Assembly: GCA_002682825.1 (NCBI GenBank)
Contig: NOKP01000036.1
Location: 1 to 64,000 of the forward strand
DNA length: 64,000 nucleotides
Direction: 5' to 3'
Source: Neonectria sp. B-13
Taxonomy: Eukaryota > Ascomycota > Sordariomycetes > Hypocreales > Nectriaceae
Positions 10,462-22,715 of the stretch are shown here, one piece after another. The notes under the pieces were generated by a model. The model did not search any database. It was not told where the DNA came from and was given only the letters and a program-made list of their open reading frames with translations. The translations under genes were made by a program, and so were the position numbers. Each line of letters opens with the position of its first letter. Positions within the stretch are counted from its first letter, which is position 1.

Positions 10462-12109
10462 GTCGAGAGGCGGATATTGGAGACCGGGTGGAGGATAGTC
10501 GGTGTAGGTTCGGGATTCGTGAAATCGTGAACAAGTCGGTCGAGGGGGAGTTCGATTCGACGGACGGGGTGGATAGGAGCGGACTGGACTGCTGCAGGTT
10601 TTGATGTCAGGAAAAGGGAGGAACAAGAGGAACGAACACGACAAGGAATGGGAGTGACCAGCCAGGCCCGGCATCAACTCACTTTTTTCGTTCAGCCTCT
10701 TTCTTTGTTGCCTGTCTTTGTCTGTCTGGTCTGGTCTGGTCTGAGCAAGGCGGGAGAAAAAATCGGCTTCCGACCCCAGCCGCTCGTTCGTCACCTCGGT
10801 GATAAAATTGACCGGTGGGCCGGGCTGTTAAGGCCTGACCAAGTGGGACGTGGCATGTTATGAGAGGCGATGTGACTGGCTTCAGGTGCCCAAGAGGCCG
10901 AGTGACGGGTACCTCGGGTGCAAGTTAATTACATTAAATCACATCACAGCTGGCGGTAACGAGTTAGACCACTCCACTCTGGCCCGGTCCGACCCCCGGT
11001 ATGACTAGCTGGGGGTGCTGTCCAGGATGTTCAGGATGTTCAGTAGTTTACGGTGAATGAGCTGGGCATTGTAACCTGTCAATCACTCGATTAATTAATC
11101 AAGCAGTTGATCAAGCAGTTTGATCAAGCACTTGAGTCAGTCACGCCTCGACACTGCCATGTACATGAGACTCCGATGCCGTGAAAGTTTTTTCACATGC
11201 TTTTGGCTGTGTCAACTCTGCATTGCCGCCACGTGGATAGTTGCCGTGTACAGCACATCAAATCAACCAACCCCCCTTGTTCCTGTTTGTTTCTCATCCT
11301 GCCCCCTCTGGTCTAGCCTACTATGCCACCTACAGTTAGCGATTGACAACGACGATCCCGCCATTTGGCGGTGAAGGATCCCACTTTAGTGACGTGCAGT
11401 GCGGCCTGTGCAGTACCACCGTGCGTTCCATGGCGCTTAAACCGATTACCCTACACTCACTTCCAGGAAATACTCGAGGTTGGGCAGTGACCGACCACCG
11501 ACCGCCCTGATGAGGATTGAGAGGTTGGATTCCTCTAACGATGGTGGTTTACAATCGAGAGGTTGAATTGCACCTTTGCATCACATTACACCGAGATCAG
11601 GGGCACTCTCTCTGATTCTCCACGGTGAGCAACATAAACAACGCACGAGTAAACAGTCGCGTGAGGTCAATCAGGAATGCAAGTGAGGAGGAGACCCAAA
11701 GGCGGAAGGGCGAGATAATCGTAGCCACACATTCGTCCACATTGAGACTGCTTATGCAACTGTCTCGCTGCCTCCATACCAGTTCTGCGCAGCGTCAGAT
11801 CTAGTTATCTCCGTAATAAAGAAAACATCGCGGTATGAAGTGTAAGCGGCATTTGCGGCATAAACTCGCCATTCACTACGGGATCACTGCATCACCTCCT
11901 TGATCAGCTTGAGGTTGCAGCTAAATAGAACCAGTCTCCTGCTGGCCCAAGGAACCAATAACAGCATAGCACCAGATCTCATCACTTCATCTGTCTTACT
12001 ACAATATCTAATTTTCGAGATGCTATCTCGCACCAAGAACATCTCTTATCATTTATTGTTTCTTCTCTAATCGAGACCTAGATACAGGAGGTGATAATTC
12101 TCCTTGCTC
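10462..12109. other. intergenic, promoter of coiled-coil gene; no gene seen
   Basis: About 1.65 kb without a supported gene. It holds pyrimidine-rich promoter sequence upstream of the coiled-coil start, short local repeats such as GATCAAGCA near 11110-11130 and a duplicated TTCAGGATG near 11030, and A/T-rich sequence near the GH115 stop. None forms a recognisable element. Confidence 0.5.
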
Positions 12110-15100
12110 CTATACGCAATAGCTAAATGGGGGTCCTAAGTAAGTTTCCTGAACTTGGCCACAGCTGATGACGACTTTCTCAAGTAGCACATTGGAATGC
12201 TTCAGCCTGATACGAAGCTCGTGTGATGCCGGTTGCACATTCTGAAGCTCCATTTGGTGCCTTTTCAACCAAGTATTATCCGAGGCAGCGTTATACCAGC
12301 CGTCAGCAGATGCCCAACCCAGGTCAGCTGCATTCTTAAGGCTTTCCGGGCTGGAAGTAAGAAGTGGATAGGTGGTCACTTCACCATCGTCCATCTGGAG
12401 ATCATAGTGCATAGAGTCCTCAGAGGATAGCTCTAGAGTGATGCCAAAATAGAGCAGTACCTTCACCGTCGATGTCTCCGAAAATATGAAGAAGGGGTAC
12501 TTGAGAAATGGTATCTCTGTCCAATCGCTTCGTTGGTGGCGTAGAACAATCGCGCCTGTTTCGTACCTTCCAATATCTGGAAGCGCCAGGTAAGAAGAGT
12601 CAATCGGACAACTTGTGGCTGGTATTGACACGCAGTTGTGTCCTTCCACGAAACCTTGAAAGTCGTTTGGGACTTGACGCCCACTTATCGGGAGGTGAAC
12701 GTGCTCTAAGCCCAGCTCATCAGACTTGATCACAATTATTGCTTCCTCTTCAAAGTTCCTGGGTACCTGGGCCCAATCAACTTTGATGACAACTCGGATA
12801 TCATCCTCTCCAGGTACTAAAGTCCCGGAGGAAACAGACAGAATAATCCAGCTGTATGATGTTGATGCTGACCATTTGATAACTGGGGTTCCGCGTGTAA
12901 ATATCTCAAACCACCGCGATTCAGGACCGTAACGAGTCATGGGGGCCAGGGTGAGACCTGGGACCAGATCGCGCCGACTCGGACGGGTTCGCTCCGACTC
13001 TTCATTGATTCGACCAGGTCGAATACCTTCATGACCTTCCACAGCAATGCCCATTTGACCAACGATGGGGTTCGAGTTTTGACGACTTTGAACGTACGAC
13101 AAACCCCCAATCATGTCTCGGGACGGTGCATGCCATGTCTCTTCGTACCCGTAATGGGGTTGCATCATCATATGGTTCCATTTGCCATTCAACTGACGGT
13201 GGTACTCTTCTGAAAGGTCGAAGTCCTGGTCAAAAAGAGCCAAGGCGGCTGCAGCAGCCTTGTTGGCTGAATTGCGTCTTTGGCGGGCGTATAACAGGTT
13301 TTTAGCTCGTGTGATCTGCAACTCGACGTAGATATACGAGGCCTTGACGGGGTGAAGAACCAGCTGGAAGGATGCCGCTTTGAATTCATCAGAAACTCGA
13401 TTGTGCACTTCGTTGGCTTTTTCGAGTAAGTGTTTCCAGCGCTGCAAGACAAGGTCTGCTTCCTTATAGTGAAGGATCGAGAAGGTATCAGGTTCGATAA
13501 GCTCGTGCTTGCGAAGGGAAACGAGGCGGTCGTACCCGTGCCAAATATCCCCAACGTCTTTGGCAAGCTCCCGTCCAAACTCACGTTCAGCCATTGCGTT
13601 GAAAAAGTGGTTTAATCCATCAGATGGAATATCCTTGATATTCCATGCCAGAGCCATGACAAAAGTGATGGGAATCTCCAGAGGCTTGAGGTCACCAACG
13701 TTGAAGATCCAGATCCGCCGAGCGTTGCGGTGATATGCTTGCATTAGTTGGTGTCGTGTTTTGCCCTATAGGTGGTTAAGTTGGCTGATGTCTATCTGAA
13801 TAGATTTAAAAGACAAAGGGATATACATACCAGAGAGTTGCTATTAATCCACTTGTAGCTACGAGGGGACCCGACGTACTCCAAATGGTAATAGACCTAG
13901 TTTCTCATTAGCGATGACCAGTGAGGGAAAGGTTGAGGAAAACCCACGCCAGCCCCTCCCTTTCTTGTAGCCTCACTAGATGTTGGAAGTCGTCGGATGC
14001 TACCAAAGTTGTCGTCTTGGAAGAGCAGCGTCACGTCATCTGGGATTTTGATGCGACCACTCTCATATAACGACTGAACCTCCTTGTAAACAGCAAAGAG
14101 CTCTCAGAGATAATCAGCCATCTTGTTACGTGCAGCCAGTTGGACAAGGGGTGGATAACGTACGAGGTACTGCGTCGTCACTTCCATAGACCTTCTCAAA
14201 GACGTGGCGTTGGGCCTGAACCACGTCTTGCACGACGGCCGCAGGGTCATCTCCAGCCATTTTCTTGTCATATTCACCCCTCATACCGAGAGTAAAATAC
14301 GACTCGTAGCCTCGGGCACGCTCAGCGCCGAGCTCGAAGAATTGGCGTATTTTTTCTCGGTTGGTCAGCCAATTCCAGCTGCCGTCTGGGTTCTCGTTGA
14401 ACCATTCATTGGAGAGTCTCTGCATGGGCTCGTGGTGAGAGGTGGAAACGACGATTCCGTACTCATCAGCTAGCCTTTGGTTGTCTACGTCGTCGACGAA
14501 GAATGATGCGCCAGGGTTCGGGTAGCCGGGCCACATGGCAGGCCACAGGAAGTTGGCCTGGAGGGTGTTAATCCTATTGTATATGCTTAATCGGGAAGAT
14601 AGACCCGGTGCCAACTAACCTTTAGCCGTAGCAGTAGCTCAAAGATCTTGATATAAAACTTGGAGTTGTATTTGCCGTACTTCTCAATAACCCACCCTGT
14701 CAGAGCAGGCGCCTCATCGTTGAGGAAGATGCCACGGTATTGCACGCTGGGCTCTCCGTGCAACGTCGGGTGTGGGATGGCGTGGATCTCGCGGTGGTTT
14801 ACGGGAGGAACATCTGCCCACCAGTACCACCTGCGTTGTGTTAATATGAGAGCGACTGGACTGGCCCGTTGACTTACGGCGAGACACCAATCTGCTCGGA
14901 GAGCGTGTAGCAGCCAAAGATGGCGCCCCTCTTGTCGCTCCCGGCAATAACGAGGGCGTTTTCGCAGCCTGGGAAGGGTTGCTCGATGACGGTAGTGCTG
15001 AACGACTCCCATTTCCCGCGGATGTTGGTCGAATGTAACCTTGCATCCTTCTCCAGTTGCTGGATAATGCGGCTCAACCCGATGGTGCCGACGATGATGC

Positions 15101-15317
15101 TGTTCTTGGTGGACTTTGAACTCGTAAGTCCAGCTCCGGGATGCCAGAGAATAACTTGACTGGGGTCATTGCCCGTCACTCGGGCAATGTCTTGGGCGAG
15201 GCTTTCAGCTGCGAGTCTAACGCCAGGCCAATCTTGGGCATCGACCACGATGCAAGCGTTGATCAGGTCGACGGAGCCTGGCGAGGCGGAAAACTGCGCG
15301 AACTTGTCCTCAAACAT
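12110..15317 (-). CDS. GH115 xylan alpha-1,2-glucuronidase
   Basis: Six exons inferred: 15317-14878, 14830-14620, 14557-14164, 14102-13948, 13896-13831 and 13765-12110, giving 973 aa, the normal GH115 size. Family landmarks in order: VVDAQDWPGVRLAA, IAGSDKRGAIFGCYTLSEQIGVSPWYWWADVP, YRGIFLNDEAPAL, LRLKANFLWPAMWPGYPNPG, ADEYGIVVSTSHHEPMQR, VPQLFAVYKEVQ, PDDVTLLFQDDNFGSIRRLP, YYHLEYVGSPRSYKWI and RIWIFNVGDLKPLEIP. These enzymes remove (methyl)glucuronic acid from xylan main chains. No signal peptide is seen at MFEDKFAQFSAS, so either the enzyme is intracellular and acts on imported oligosaccharides or a 5' exon was missed. The middle looks frameshifted at first sight, but a 61-bp intron (14103-14163, GTACGT donor) restores the frame. 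Confidence 0.9.
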
Positions 15318-16456
15318 GACGAATGCAGCTTGTGGACGGAGGACACAAAATAGGATGCTTGATATGGGACGGAAAATGGGACAAAGTTATGCTTTGAAGG
15401 CATGTTTCCACGGTCCATCCGGCCTCCGGGAAAGCGAATTCCCCGTTCACTGCCCGAAGACCGGAGGAAAACGAATATTGTCTCATCGCCAAGGATATGT
15501 GCGGGGAGGCATTGGTCCTTTTTCCGCTTCTCCGCCAACTAATTATGTACCCCGTGAGCTTAGGTTGCAGTAACTAGTCTATGTCGGGATCTCCAATCCG
15601 GGGCCCCGGTAACATGAAGAGCACGCTCACACGAAGTATCATGAAAGCTATCCTGTCCCCGGTCGGAAATCGGGCTAATCCTGAGAGTCTATAGCCCCGG
15701 TACCGCTCCCTACGCCCTTCAGTTTTCCCTCATTTTCTAGCTCTCATCATCCTGCGTGGCTTGTTGGGTGCTTGTGAAGCTGCCTGCCAGCCCACATTCG
15801 TGCTACTTTCCTCCATCTGGTGCGTATCTCCATCGTAAAACAGAGCCTTTAAGGTGTAGTCTCCTGACCGATTTATGCAGGTACAAGAGAGACGGGCAAG
15901 CATCTACTATCATCTACTGGTATATGATGAATGGGCTTCAGTAGATTCTGGGAGGACTTTGTGCCTTCGTTTTTTCGTTCGTTCCGGAGCCCGGCCCTGT
16001 CAAGTCATGGCAAGCACTTTTCATGGTTTACGGTATTCTGACTATTATACGGGGCGTCTTTGTCTTCTCCTAGATGTCCAATTCTCCCATGAGGGCCAAG
16101 TGCCGGTCTGAGAAGGATAAGAGCTCATGGTTGAGCGCGTTCGGGAGAACTAGACCGTACTGCAGAATCGTGTCTTCCAAACGAGCAAGTATGGGACGCC
16201 TTTGCAGATCCTCAGCGTAAACGTCTAACCGTTTCTATGGCATATCAAGATACTAACCCAGAGTGCGATTACAGTCTATGCCCCAGCATGTATCGCTCTA
16301 TCGTCCGGCAGCCTTGGTGCCGACGCGAACATCAGTCAAGTCATTCGGCTTTTCTACCTGGGAGACACATCTTAGGGTCGTAGACCGCCTCCATTATTAT
16401 TGTACTACATATTGCTTTCTTTAACCTCCAAGCTGGAGCAGTCTGCCACGTTTCCT
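15318..16456. other. intergenic between GH115 start and dioxygenase stop; no gene seen
   Basis: Upstream region of the GH115 gene. No conserved ORF is present. Single CCGGCAG/TGCCGG matches lie near 16100 and 16305 but are unpaired. Confidence 0.45.
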
Positions 16457-18035
16457 TCATGCTGTTGCATTTGTACGCCTCCTCTTCGACGTCCCGTTCA
16501 CGCCCTGGCTCGCATCATTCTCCAAGCTCTGTACCGCAGTCCTTTTTACCGCCAACGTTGGCAAGCCCGCAGCGGCCAAATCAGTGTCAACCTCCTCCAG
16601 ATGATCAAGAAAGTGAGCTTTGAAGTCGTCCCACTGGGCTGGCGCAGTTGGGTGCAGCGACATGGCTCCCTCTCCCCGCATCGCCCATTTCGTAAGGAAC
16701 ATTGGGACGCTGATGTGGAACATAAAAGCCATGGTATCTTCACATATCCTCTCTGGTTTTAGGTCTCGTGTGGTGGCATCCTTCCAGGTCTCGTACGTCT
16801 CTCCATGCGGCATGTAGCTTGCCTCGTAGCTCAGACCGCCGGGCTCCAGGACGTGGCTGCTGCCACCATACTGGCCATAGATGAGGCCCATCATCTCGGT
16901 GCTCATGTTACGGTGGTAGTACGGCGGGCGGAAGGTATCCGACGTGCTGATCCACTTGGGTGTAAAGACCAGAAAGTCGGTCAGTGAGACACCCGGCGTC
17001 TTGGACTTGGCCGTGAGCACGCAATAGATTGTAGGGTCGGCCTGGTCCTTTTCCACGTTTGTCATATTCACAAACTTCTCAATCGCATACTTGTATGGCA
17101 CTAGGTTGCCGTGCCAGGCCACCACGTCAAACGGTGTATGGTTTTGCCGGCAGACCTGCAACGAGCCGGCCAGCTTGTAGACGATGTCCCAGGCCGAGTC
17201 ATCAACCTCAAAGCTGGCAACTGGTGACTCAAAGTCTCGAGGGAGAGCCATGCCGTTGGAGCCCACAGGTCCCAGTTCCGGGAGGTCGTAGTGAGCGCCA
17301 AAGATCTCTTGGATGTACCCGCGAACAGGGCCATCGGGCAGTAGAACTCGGAAGCGGATGCCAGCCTGAATCACCACAAGCTCGCCTGGTCGCACCATCA
17401 TCCATCCAAGTTCGGTCTGAATGTTCAAGCGTCCCTCTTGAGGGAGGATGAGTAGGTCTCCGTCATTGTTGGAAAACGCCTTGTTGGTCATGGACTTGCT
17501 TGCCGTGTAGATGTGAATGGCAAGGCCTTCCCGGAGGGTGGGATCTCCCTGTCCTCCAACGGTGCGAATGCCGTCGACGAAGTCTATTCCTTGATCCTTT
17601 GCAGAGGCTTCAGTCTCAGCCATTATAGGAAAAGGATCCCATGCCTCTTGCGAGGCGATGTATTCGACATTCTTATTCGCCGCTGAGAAAGATGCCTCAA
17701 TCTTGTCCGTGTAAGTCGAGGAATGAGTAAATACTGGACGAGCAACTTACATGCGGGTTTGCAGAGGAACGAGTCACGTTTCCGTGTGCCACAGACGGGC
17801 GAATCCGATACATCCAGACATGCTGGATCATTTGTCGGGGCGCAATAAACGAGGAGCCATTGAGCTGCTCCGAATACAGGTCATATTTGACCTTCTGCGG
17901 TACGTTCCTCCCGCTCGGTAGCACGTCCGGAATAGCCTCAGAGGCAAATCGATTGCCAAAGCCCGTCTGGTAGCGGTGAGGGTCGGTAGCAGAGGGCTGT
18001 GTGGTGTAGGCGGACGTGGCCGTGGCGCCCATCAT
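16457..18035 (-). CDS. homogentisate 1,2-dioxygenase-like enzyme
   Basis: Two exons, 18035-17751 and 17701-16457 (48-bp intron), give 509 aa. The N-terminus has the family signature YQTGFGNRFASEAIP, then SEQLNGSSFIAPR and MYRIRPSVAHGN. The core contains GDLLILPQEG, RPGELVVIQAGIRF and RGYIQEIFGAHYDLPELGP. The iron ligands are visible as H358 (PPYYHRN), E364 (STEMMG) and H394 (MPHGE), spaced 6 and 30 residues apart as in known enzymes. The reaction of the family is ring opening of homogentisate to maleylacetoacetate in tyrosine/phenylalanine catabolism. Neither maleylacetoacetate isomerase nor fumarylacetoacetase is nearby, so this is probably a paralogue acting on a related ring. The C-terminus is extended and ends in a basic KRRR tract. 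Divergent from the P450 gene, sharing CCGGCAATC inverted repeats. Confidence 0.88.
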
Positions 18036-18240
18036 GATTGCGAGGTCTTGGCAGGCGGGTTGAACTTGGGAATTATTGGGCAAGATGAGAGGAGCTAGTC
18101 TGGCGGATTGAAAGAACTGATTGAAGACATTGGAGTGAATTGTATTTGATGGCTTCAGCCGGCAAGTACTGGCAAAGCGAAGTCTCAATCGCTCCTCGCC
18201 GTCTCCTTCAACGTCAGAGTGTTATCATCATGTGGGCGGG

Positions 18241-18307
18241 CCGGCAATCCCAACGCGTCAGATTGCCGGATTAGCGTGTTTACACTGCATAATTGTGCAT
18301 CCGGCAC
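18241..18307. promoter_or_regulatory. inverted CCGGCAATC / GATTGCCGG pair in dioxygenase-P450 divergent promoter
   Basis: CCGGCAATC at 18241-18249 faces GATTGCCGG at 18261-18269, a perfect 9-bp inverted repeat with an 11-bp spacer, and a further CCGGCAC lies at 18301-18307. CCG/CGG inverted repeats are the usual binding layout of Zn2Cys6 dimers. The same core recurs in the other promoters of this cluster, so binding by the regulator at 27515-29740 is the natural hypothesis. Confidence 0.6.
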
Positions 18308-18703
18308 ATCACTCTTTGCCCGTAGATAAGACGTAGATTGTGTACCGCGACTCCGTGATTTGCCCGGAAGCATGCCACGAGCCGGCCTGGCATCTCCAGT
18401 ATGACCAACTGGTGCATTGCGGCAGATGTGTAATGAGCAACGCGCAATTTGGCCGCCATTATTCACATCCCGCATCCCCGCACTTTCGTGATCGTGGCTC
18501 GTTATCTGGATGGGAAAAGAATGGGATTACGGATCGCCAGCTGTTGGTCTGGTTAGCCGGCCCTAGGAAACTCTGCCACCATTGCGAGACTTTGTCTCAC
18601 TCGTGTGCTATTTGAGTGAAGTCTGCCCTCGACCTTTCACAATATTCGACCAAGCTAAACCAATCACGACTCCTTTTTGTTCATCCAACACTGCCACATC
18701 AGC

Positions 18704-20257
18704 ATGGCGTTGGTCCAACTACTGATGGGCCCGGCTGGGCTCACTCTTCTAGCCGTTTCGGTCATCCTCCTCCTCGGCAAGCTTGCCCTATCGCGACAAA
18801 GGAAACAGTCTCTTCCTCTCCCGCCAGGACCTCCAGGCGAGCCGATTCTTGGACACCTTCGGGTCATTCCGGCCAGCAACCCAGAGTTCGCGTACATGCA
18901 ATGGTCCAAGGAATACGCATCAGACATCCTCTCATTCAACATCTTGGGCCAGCCAGTCATTGTGCTCAACTCGGTGCGCGCCGCCATAGATCTGCTTGAT
19001 AAGCGGGGTGCCAACTACTGCGATCGCCCTCGCTTTGTACTCTTCGAGGTGATGGGATGGGGCAAGACTCTGACCTTCTTACGCTGGGGTCCGGCGTTCC
19101 GGATGCATCGCAAGATCTTGCAGAAGAGCTTTCAGAAGAGCAACATCACCCAGTATCGGCCGTTGCAGGAGAGGGAGACGGCCATCATGCTCAAAGGCAT
19201 TGCAGAGAAGCCCGCCGAGTGGGAGACCATTATGCGACGGTTTGCCACAGCAATCGTGCTAGGAATCGGATTCGGCATCAAGATTGAAAACGACAGTAAT
19301 CCGTTTATTCAGATGGCTACGGACGCCAGCTACGCACTTGGCCATGGTGGCGCGCCTGCTGGAACTCCGGTCGACTTCTTCCCCTTCTTAAAGTCGCTAC
19401 CGACTTGGTTCCACGACAGGTCTCTCCGCTTTGCCAGAGAGTGGAAGTGGGCAATCCTGAACATCCACGACAAGCCGTACGAAGCCGTGATTGCTTCTGA
19501 TCAGAAGGCTCAGTGTCTCATCAATACCCTGCTCGACCAACGGCAGGACCAGATGGAAAAGGGTGTTCTCCCTGACTTGTCGGTGGATGACATCAAGGGC
19601 GCAGCTGGTGCGGTCTATGCTGCTGGTCAAGATACAACATGGAGCACTCTGGTTGTCTTTGTTCTCAACATGACTCTGCATCCCGAGGTTCAAGCCAAGG
19701 CACAGGCAATCCTCGATGAGGTCATCGGCCGAGATCGACTTCCAACCTTTGAGGATCGTCCCAAGCTCCGGTATATCGATTACATTGTCCAGGAGACGTT
19801 GCGCTGGTGTCCTGTTTCTCCAGTCGGCGTTCCCCACCGCTCATTACAAGATGATATCTACAACGGCTACTTTATTCCAGCCGGTTCTGTCGTCTATGCG
19901 AATGCCCGAGCGATGACCCGCGATGAGAGGGTATACAGCGACCCCGAGGACTTCAACCCCGATAGATACATTCCAGCTGAAGAAGGAGGAAAGGGAGAGC
20001 CATTACCCGTGGGCCAATTCGGATTCGGGCGACGCATCTGCGTTGGCAAGCATCTCGCCGAAGCCAGTGTGTGGATTGTGATTGCCGCCATGCTGAGCAC
20101 TATGAAGGTTGAAAAGGCGAGGGATGCCCAAGGGAACGAAATTGTCCCCAAGGTTGAGTTGACAAACGGCCTGACGAGCCATCCTAAACAGTTCCCATGT
20201 AAAATGGGACCGAGGGATGGGAAAAGCGTGGAGGTGATAATGGGTAGTGAGGATTAG
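18704..20257 (+). CDS. cytochrome P450 monooxygenase
   Basis: Single-exon gene of 517 aa. The start at 18704 (MALVQLLMGPAGLTLLAVSVILLLG) gives the expected N-terminal membrane anchor followed by the proline-rich hinge LPLPPGPPGEPILGHL. Conserved sites: I-helix AGQDTTWS, K-helix ETLRW (ExxR), FNPDRYIP, and the heme-binding loop FGFGRRICVGKH with the iron-ligating Cys446. The sequence layout is that of the O-methylsterigmatocystin-oxidoreductase-like fungal P450s rather than the CYP504 phenylacetate hydroxylases. It is anchored in the ER. Placed head to head with the homogentisate-dioxygenase-like gene, it may hydroxylate the ring before cleavage; that is an inference from context. Confidence 0.9.
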   Translation: MALVQLLMGPAGLTLLAVSVILLLGKLALSRQRKQSLPLPPGPPGEPILGHLRVIPASNPEFAYMQWSKEYASDILSFNILGQPVIVLNSVRAAIDLLDKRGANYCDRPRFVLFEVMGWGKTLTFLRWGPAFRMHRKILQKSFQKSNITQYRPLQERETAIMLKGIAEKPAEWETIMRRFATAIVLGIGFGIKIENDSNPFIQMATDASYALGHGGAPAGTPVDFFPFLKSLPTWFHDRSLRFAREWKWAILNIHDKPYEAVIASDQKAQCLINTLLDQRQDQMEKGVLPDLSVDDIKGAAGAVYAAGQDTTWSTLVVFVLNMTLHPEVQAKAQAILDEVIGRDRLPTFEDRPKLRYIDYIVQETLRWCPVSPVGVPHRSLQDDIYNGYFIPAGSVVYANARAMTRDERVYSDPEDFNPDRYIPAEEGGKGEPLPVGQFGFGRRICVGKHLAEASVWIVIAAMLSTMKVEKARDAQGNEIVPKVELTNGLTSHPKQFPCKMGPRDGKSVEVIMGSED

Positions 20258-20580
20258 TGAAAAGGATGTATCTGGTTGATAGACAATAGTAAAATCTGAA
20301 CAACGTTTCAATCATCTTGGCTATGTGATGTGAAGAGACGGGTTGGGGTACTGAGTTCAAAAGCAGGTTTCTAACAGAACTTGTGGCATAAGAACCGAGG
20401 TAACTATTAGTTTAAAAGTCTCTGCTCAGTTGTCAGTCAATATCAAACTGGTTCCATACCTACTAAAGAGTCCAGTTTGCTCACTTCGCTTAGATAGGCT
20501 TGGCTCGTGGGGGCTGCAGTTTCAATACACTACAATACCTCGCCGTGATATAACAATCTCAATAACTATACAACTGCTTT
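20258..20580. other. convergent intergenic, 3' regions
   Basis: A/T-rich 3' flanks of the P450 and the DHA1 transporter genes. No gene or repeat is seen. Confidence 0.5.
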
Positions 20581-22362
20581 TTACTCTTCCTCCTTTTCCT
20601 CACGCTTCTTTCTCCATCGAGGCCCATACTTCATCACCACGTAGAACAACGGCATCGTGGAAAGACAAATGGCACCGAGCAGCAAATAACTCCATCCATA
20701 CCCTAGTCGAGCCGTCATCCGCTCAATGACGGAAACCAACACAGCAGCAAGAAGGCATCTCACAAGGTTGGTCTATAAACTGTATTAGTACCCGAGCGAC
20801 CATTATCACATTTCTGCAACTTACACAAGCGGTGGCAGCAGAGCTGCGCTTCTGAAGGATGTCGACGTTGAGTGTCATTGTCGTATTCAGGATAGAGATA
20901 GATGTCCAACCCACTAAGAATAATTAGTTATGAACAATTCCCTTCTCAAGCCAGGGATACTCACAGAGAACTTGGAGGACTAAAGGCGCTGCCATATGGG
21001 TTCGTTTCTCCACACACCAACCCCATCCTATCAGCGCCATCACGAAGACAACGAGATGCCCCGGCATGGTCCTCAAGCGGGCTCTCTCCTTTGGAAAGTC
21101 AGAGGGGCCATCTGCTTCGGCCAGTTCTTTCTTTATCCGCGCGTAGTCCCAGTCAAGGAGCTTCCCAACGCAAGTACTTCCTAGGATCATACCAAGGCCC
21201 GTAGGCAAGTAACACAGACCCAGGACTGTCTCTGATAGCCACGGATAGACTGCCGAAAAGGCCGAGGAGATGGTGGAAGTAACGGTATAGTTGACCGCAT
21301 ACACGATGCCAGTAAAGGTCAAGGTGATGACAATGTCTGGCAAGGCAAAAATTGGAAAAGGGTTGATGCTAGCTTTTCGATGTGGGGCCTGGATCACAGC
21401 AGCCTGACGCTTTCCTCTTGGTCCGACAAGTGGTATCAAGGCTCGATGGATACCGGTCATTGTAACTCTACCGTTTCCTGCGATAGAACGGAGAGTTTCC
21501 GGTAGGAACCTATTAACGTGAGTTTCTAGAGCATCTAGGGACTTGTCGTCGGGACCCCACTCACAGCCATATGAGAAGGAAGCAGATGACGGCCATGATG
21601 ACGAGAAACCAGAAGATTGACCTCCATCCTAGGTTCTCGGACAAAGCACCGCCAACAGCTGGACCAATACATGGAGCGAGCTATAGAGGAAGTCAAAACA
21701 CCGCAGAAGGATCAGGAACAAAGGTATAATTACCATGGGGCCGAGGTTGAAGAAGCCGACGAACCCCCCCCTCTCTTCGGGCACAGAAATATCACCGCAT
21801 ACACCCATTCCTGGAAAGTCAGATACAATGCTTCAAGACAGAGGCGATATTCATACCTAGAGCAATGGTGCTTGCACATCCTCCAGCTTGTAGACATCTC
21901 AGCACCAGCAACAACCAGTATGCGTCTGTGGGACACAATGCTAGTCCGATGCAAGATCCTATCAAGATGACGAGACATATCAGAAACACTGGTCTTCGAC
22001 CATAGCGATCGGACAGGGGACCCCAGAGCATCGGCGCTATTCGACATTGTCAGCGTGTTGCTGCCATTAGGAATCGTGTAAGGTCACTCACAGACGCCCT
22101 GGAAGATGAGATATGTCGTAACAGATTGGTTAAGCGCCTCTATCGACTGCCCAAACTCGAGACTCAAGGTTGGAATTGCTGGGAAGTAGATGTTGGCCGG
22201 CAGAGGGCTGTAGAGGCCGGCAATTGCGACCATGGTGACGATGAACCATTTTTCATGCTTCGTGTAAATGCTGTAGGGTTGCTCCTCTGGGGACGTTTCT
22301 TCTGGAGATGCTTCTTCTAGGGAAGTCTCCTGATGAGGAGTTTGGCCGGATGACCCCAGCAT
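20581..22362 (-). CDS. MFS drug:H+ antiporter-type transporter (DHA1)
   Basis: Seven exons can be joined in frame from the ATG at 22362 to the stop at 20581, about 510 aa. After an acidic cytosolic N-terminus rich in SPEET repeats come WFIVTMVAIAGLYSPLPANIYFPAIP (TM1), WGPLSDRYGRRPVFL (motif A, loop 2-3), CLQAGGCASTIALGMGVCGDIS, ERGGFVGFFNLGPMLAPCIGPAVGGAL (motif C of antiporters) and LGWRSIFWFL. The second half has FTGIVYAVNYTVTSTIS, LCYLPTGLGMILGS and a basic C-terminal tail. This is the DHA1 (12-TM) layout used for export of drugs, polyamines or small organic acids across the plasma membrane. It is divergent from the NCS1 permease and shares its promoter sites, so import and export genes may be co-regulated. 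Confidence 0.85.
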
Positions 22363-22715
22363 CTTGGTTGTGCGTTGAGGGTATAGTGTTCCTGGGTAGG
22401 TTGTGGTTGGATTATTACGACGGTCTGATACATGTCACCACTCAGTGCATCAACGGAATGGAAACTGAGAGCCAGCAAACTCAGCGAAGTGCCTGGAGAC
22501 AACTTGGGTACCGTTGAATATTCCTCTTGTTGCCAGTCCCTCGAATGAACCGTCAACGATTATTCGTACATGACAAACCTGCTGCAACTTTTTCTCGCCA
22601 TCCACAAATTCCTCCTACTAGGATCCGACACCGGTGATGGATCAACCCTCCAGCGTCCCATCGCAACTCCACCTGGATAGTTGGATACGGCTAGCTCACG
22701 CACCAGCACAACGCA

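Noticed and set aside
9398..10498. Long + strand frame (366 codons) opposite the coiled-coil gene
   Set aside because: Ser/Ala/Leu-rich shadow created by GAG/AAG/GCC codon bias and repeats of the minus-strand coiled-coil gene; no independent motif.
14103..14163. Apparent frameshift and stop in the middle of the GH115 gene
   Set aside because: A 61-bp intron with GTACGT donor and a CTGAG acceptor restores VPQLFAVYKEVQ, the conserved family sequence, so the gene is intact.
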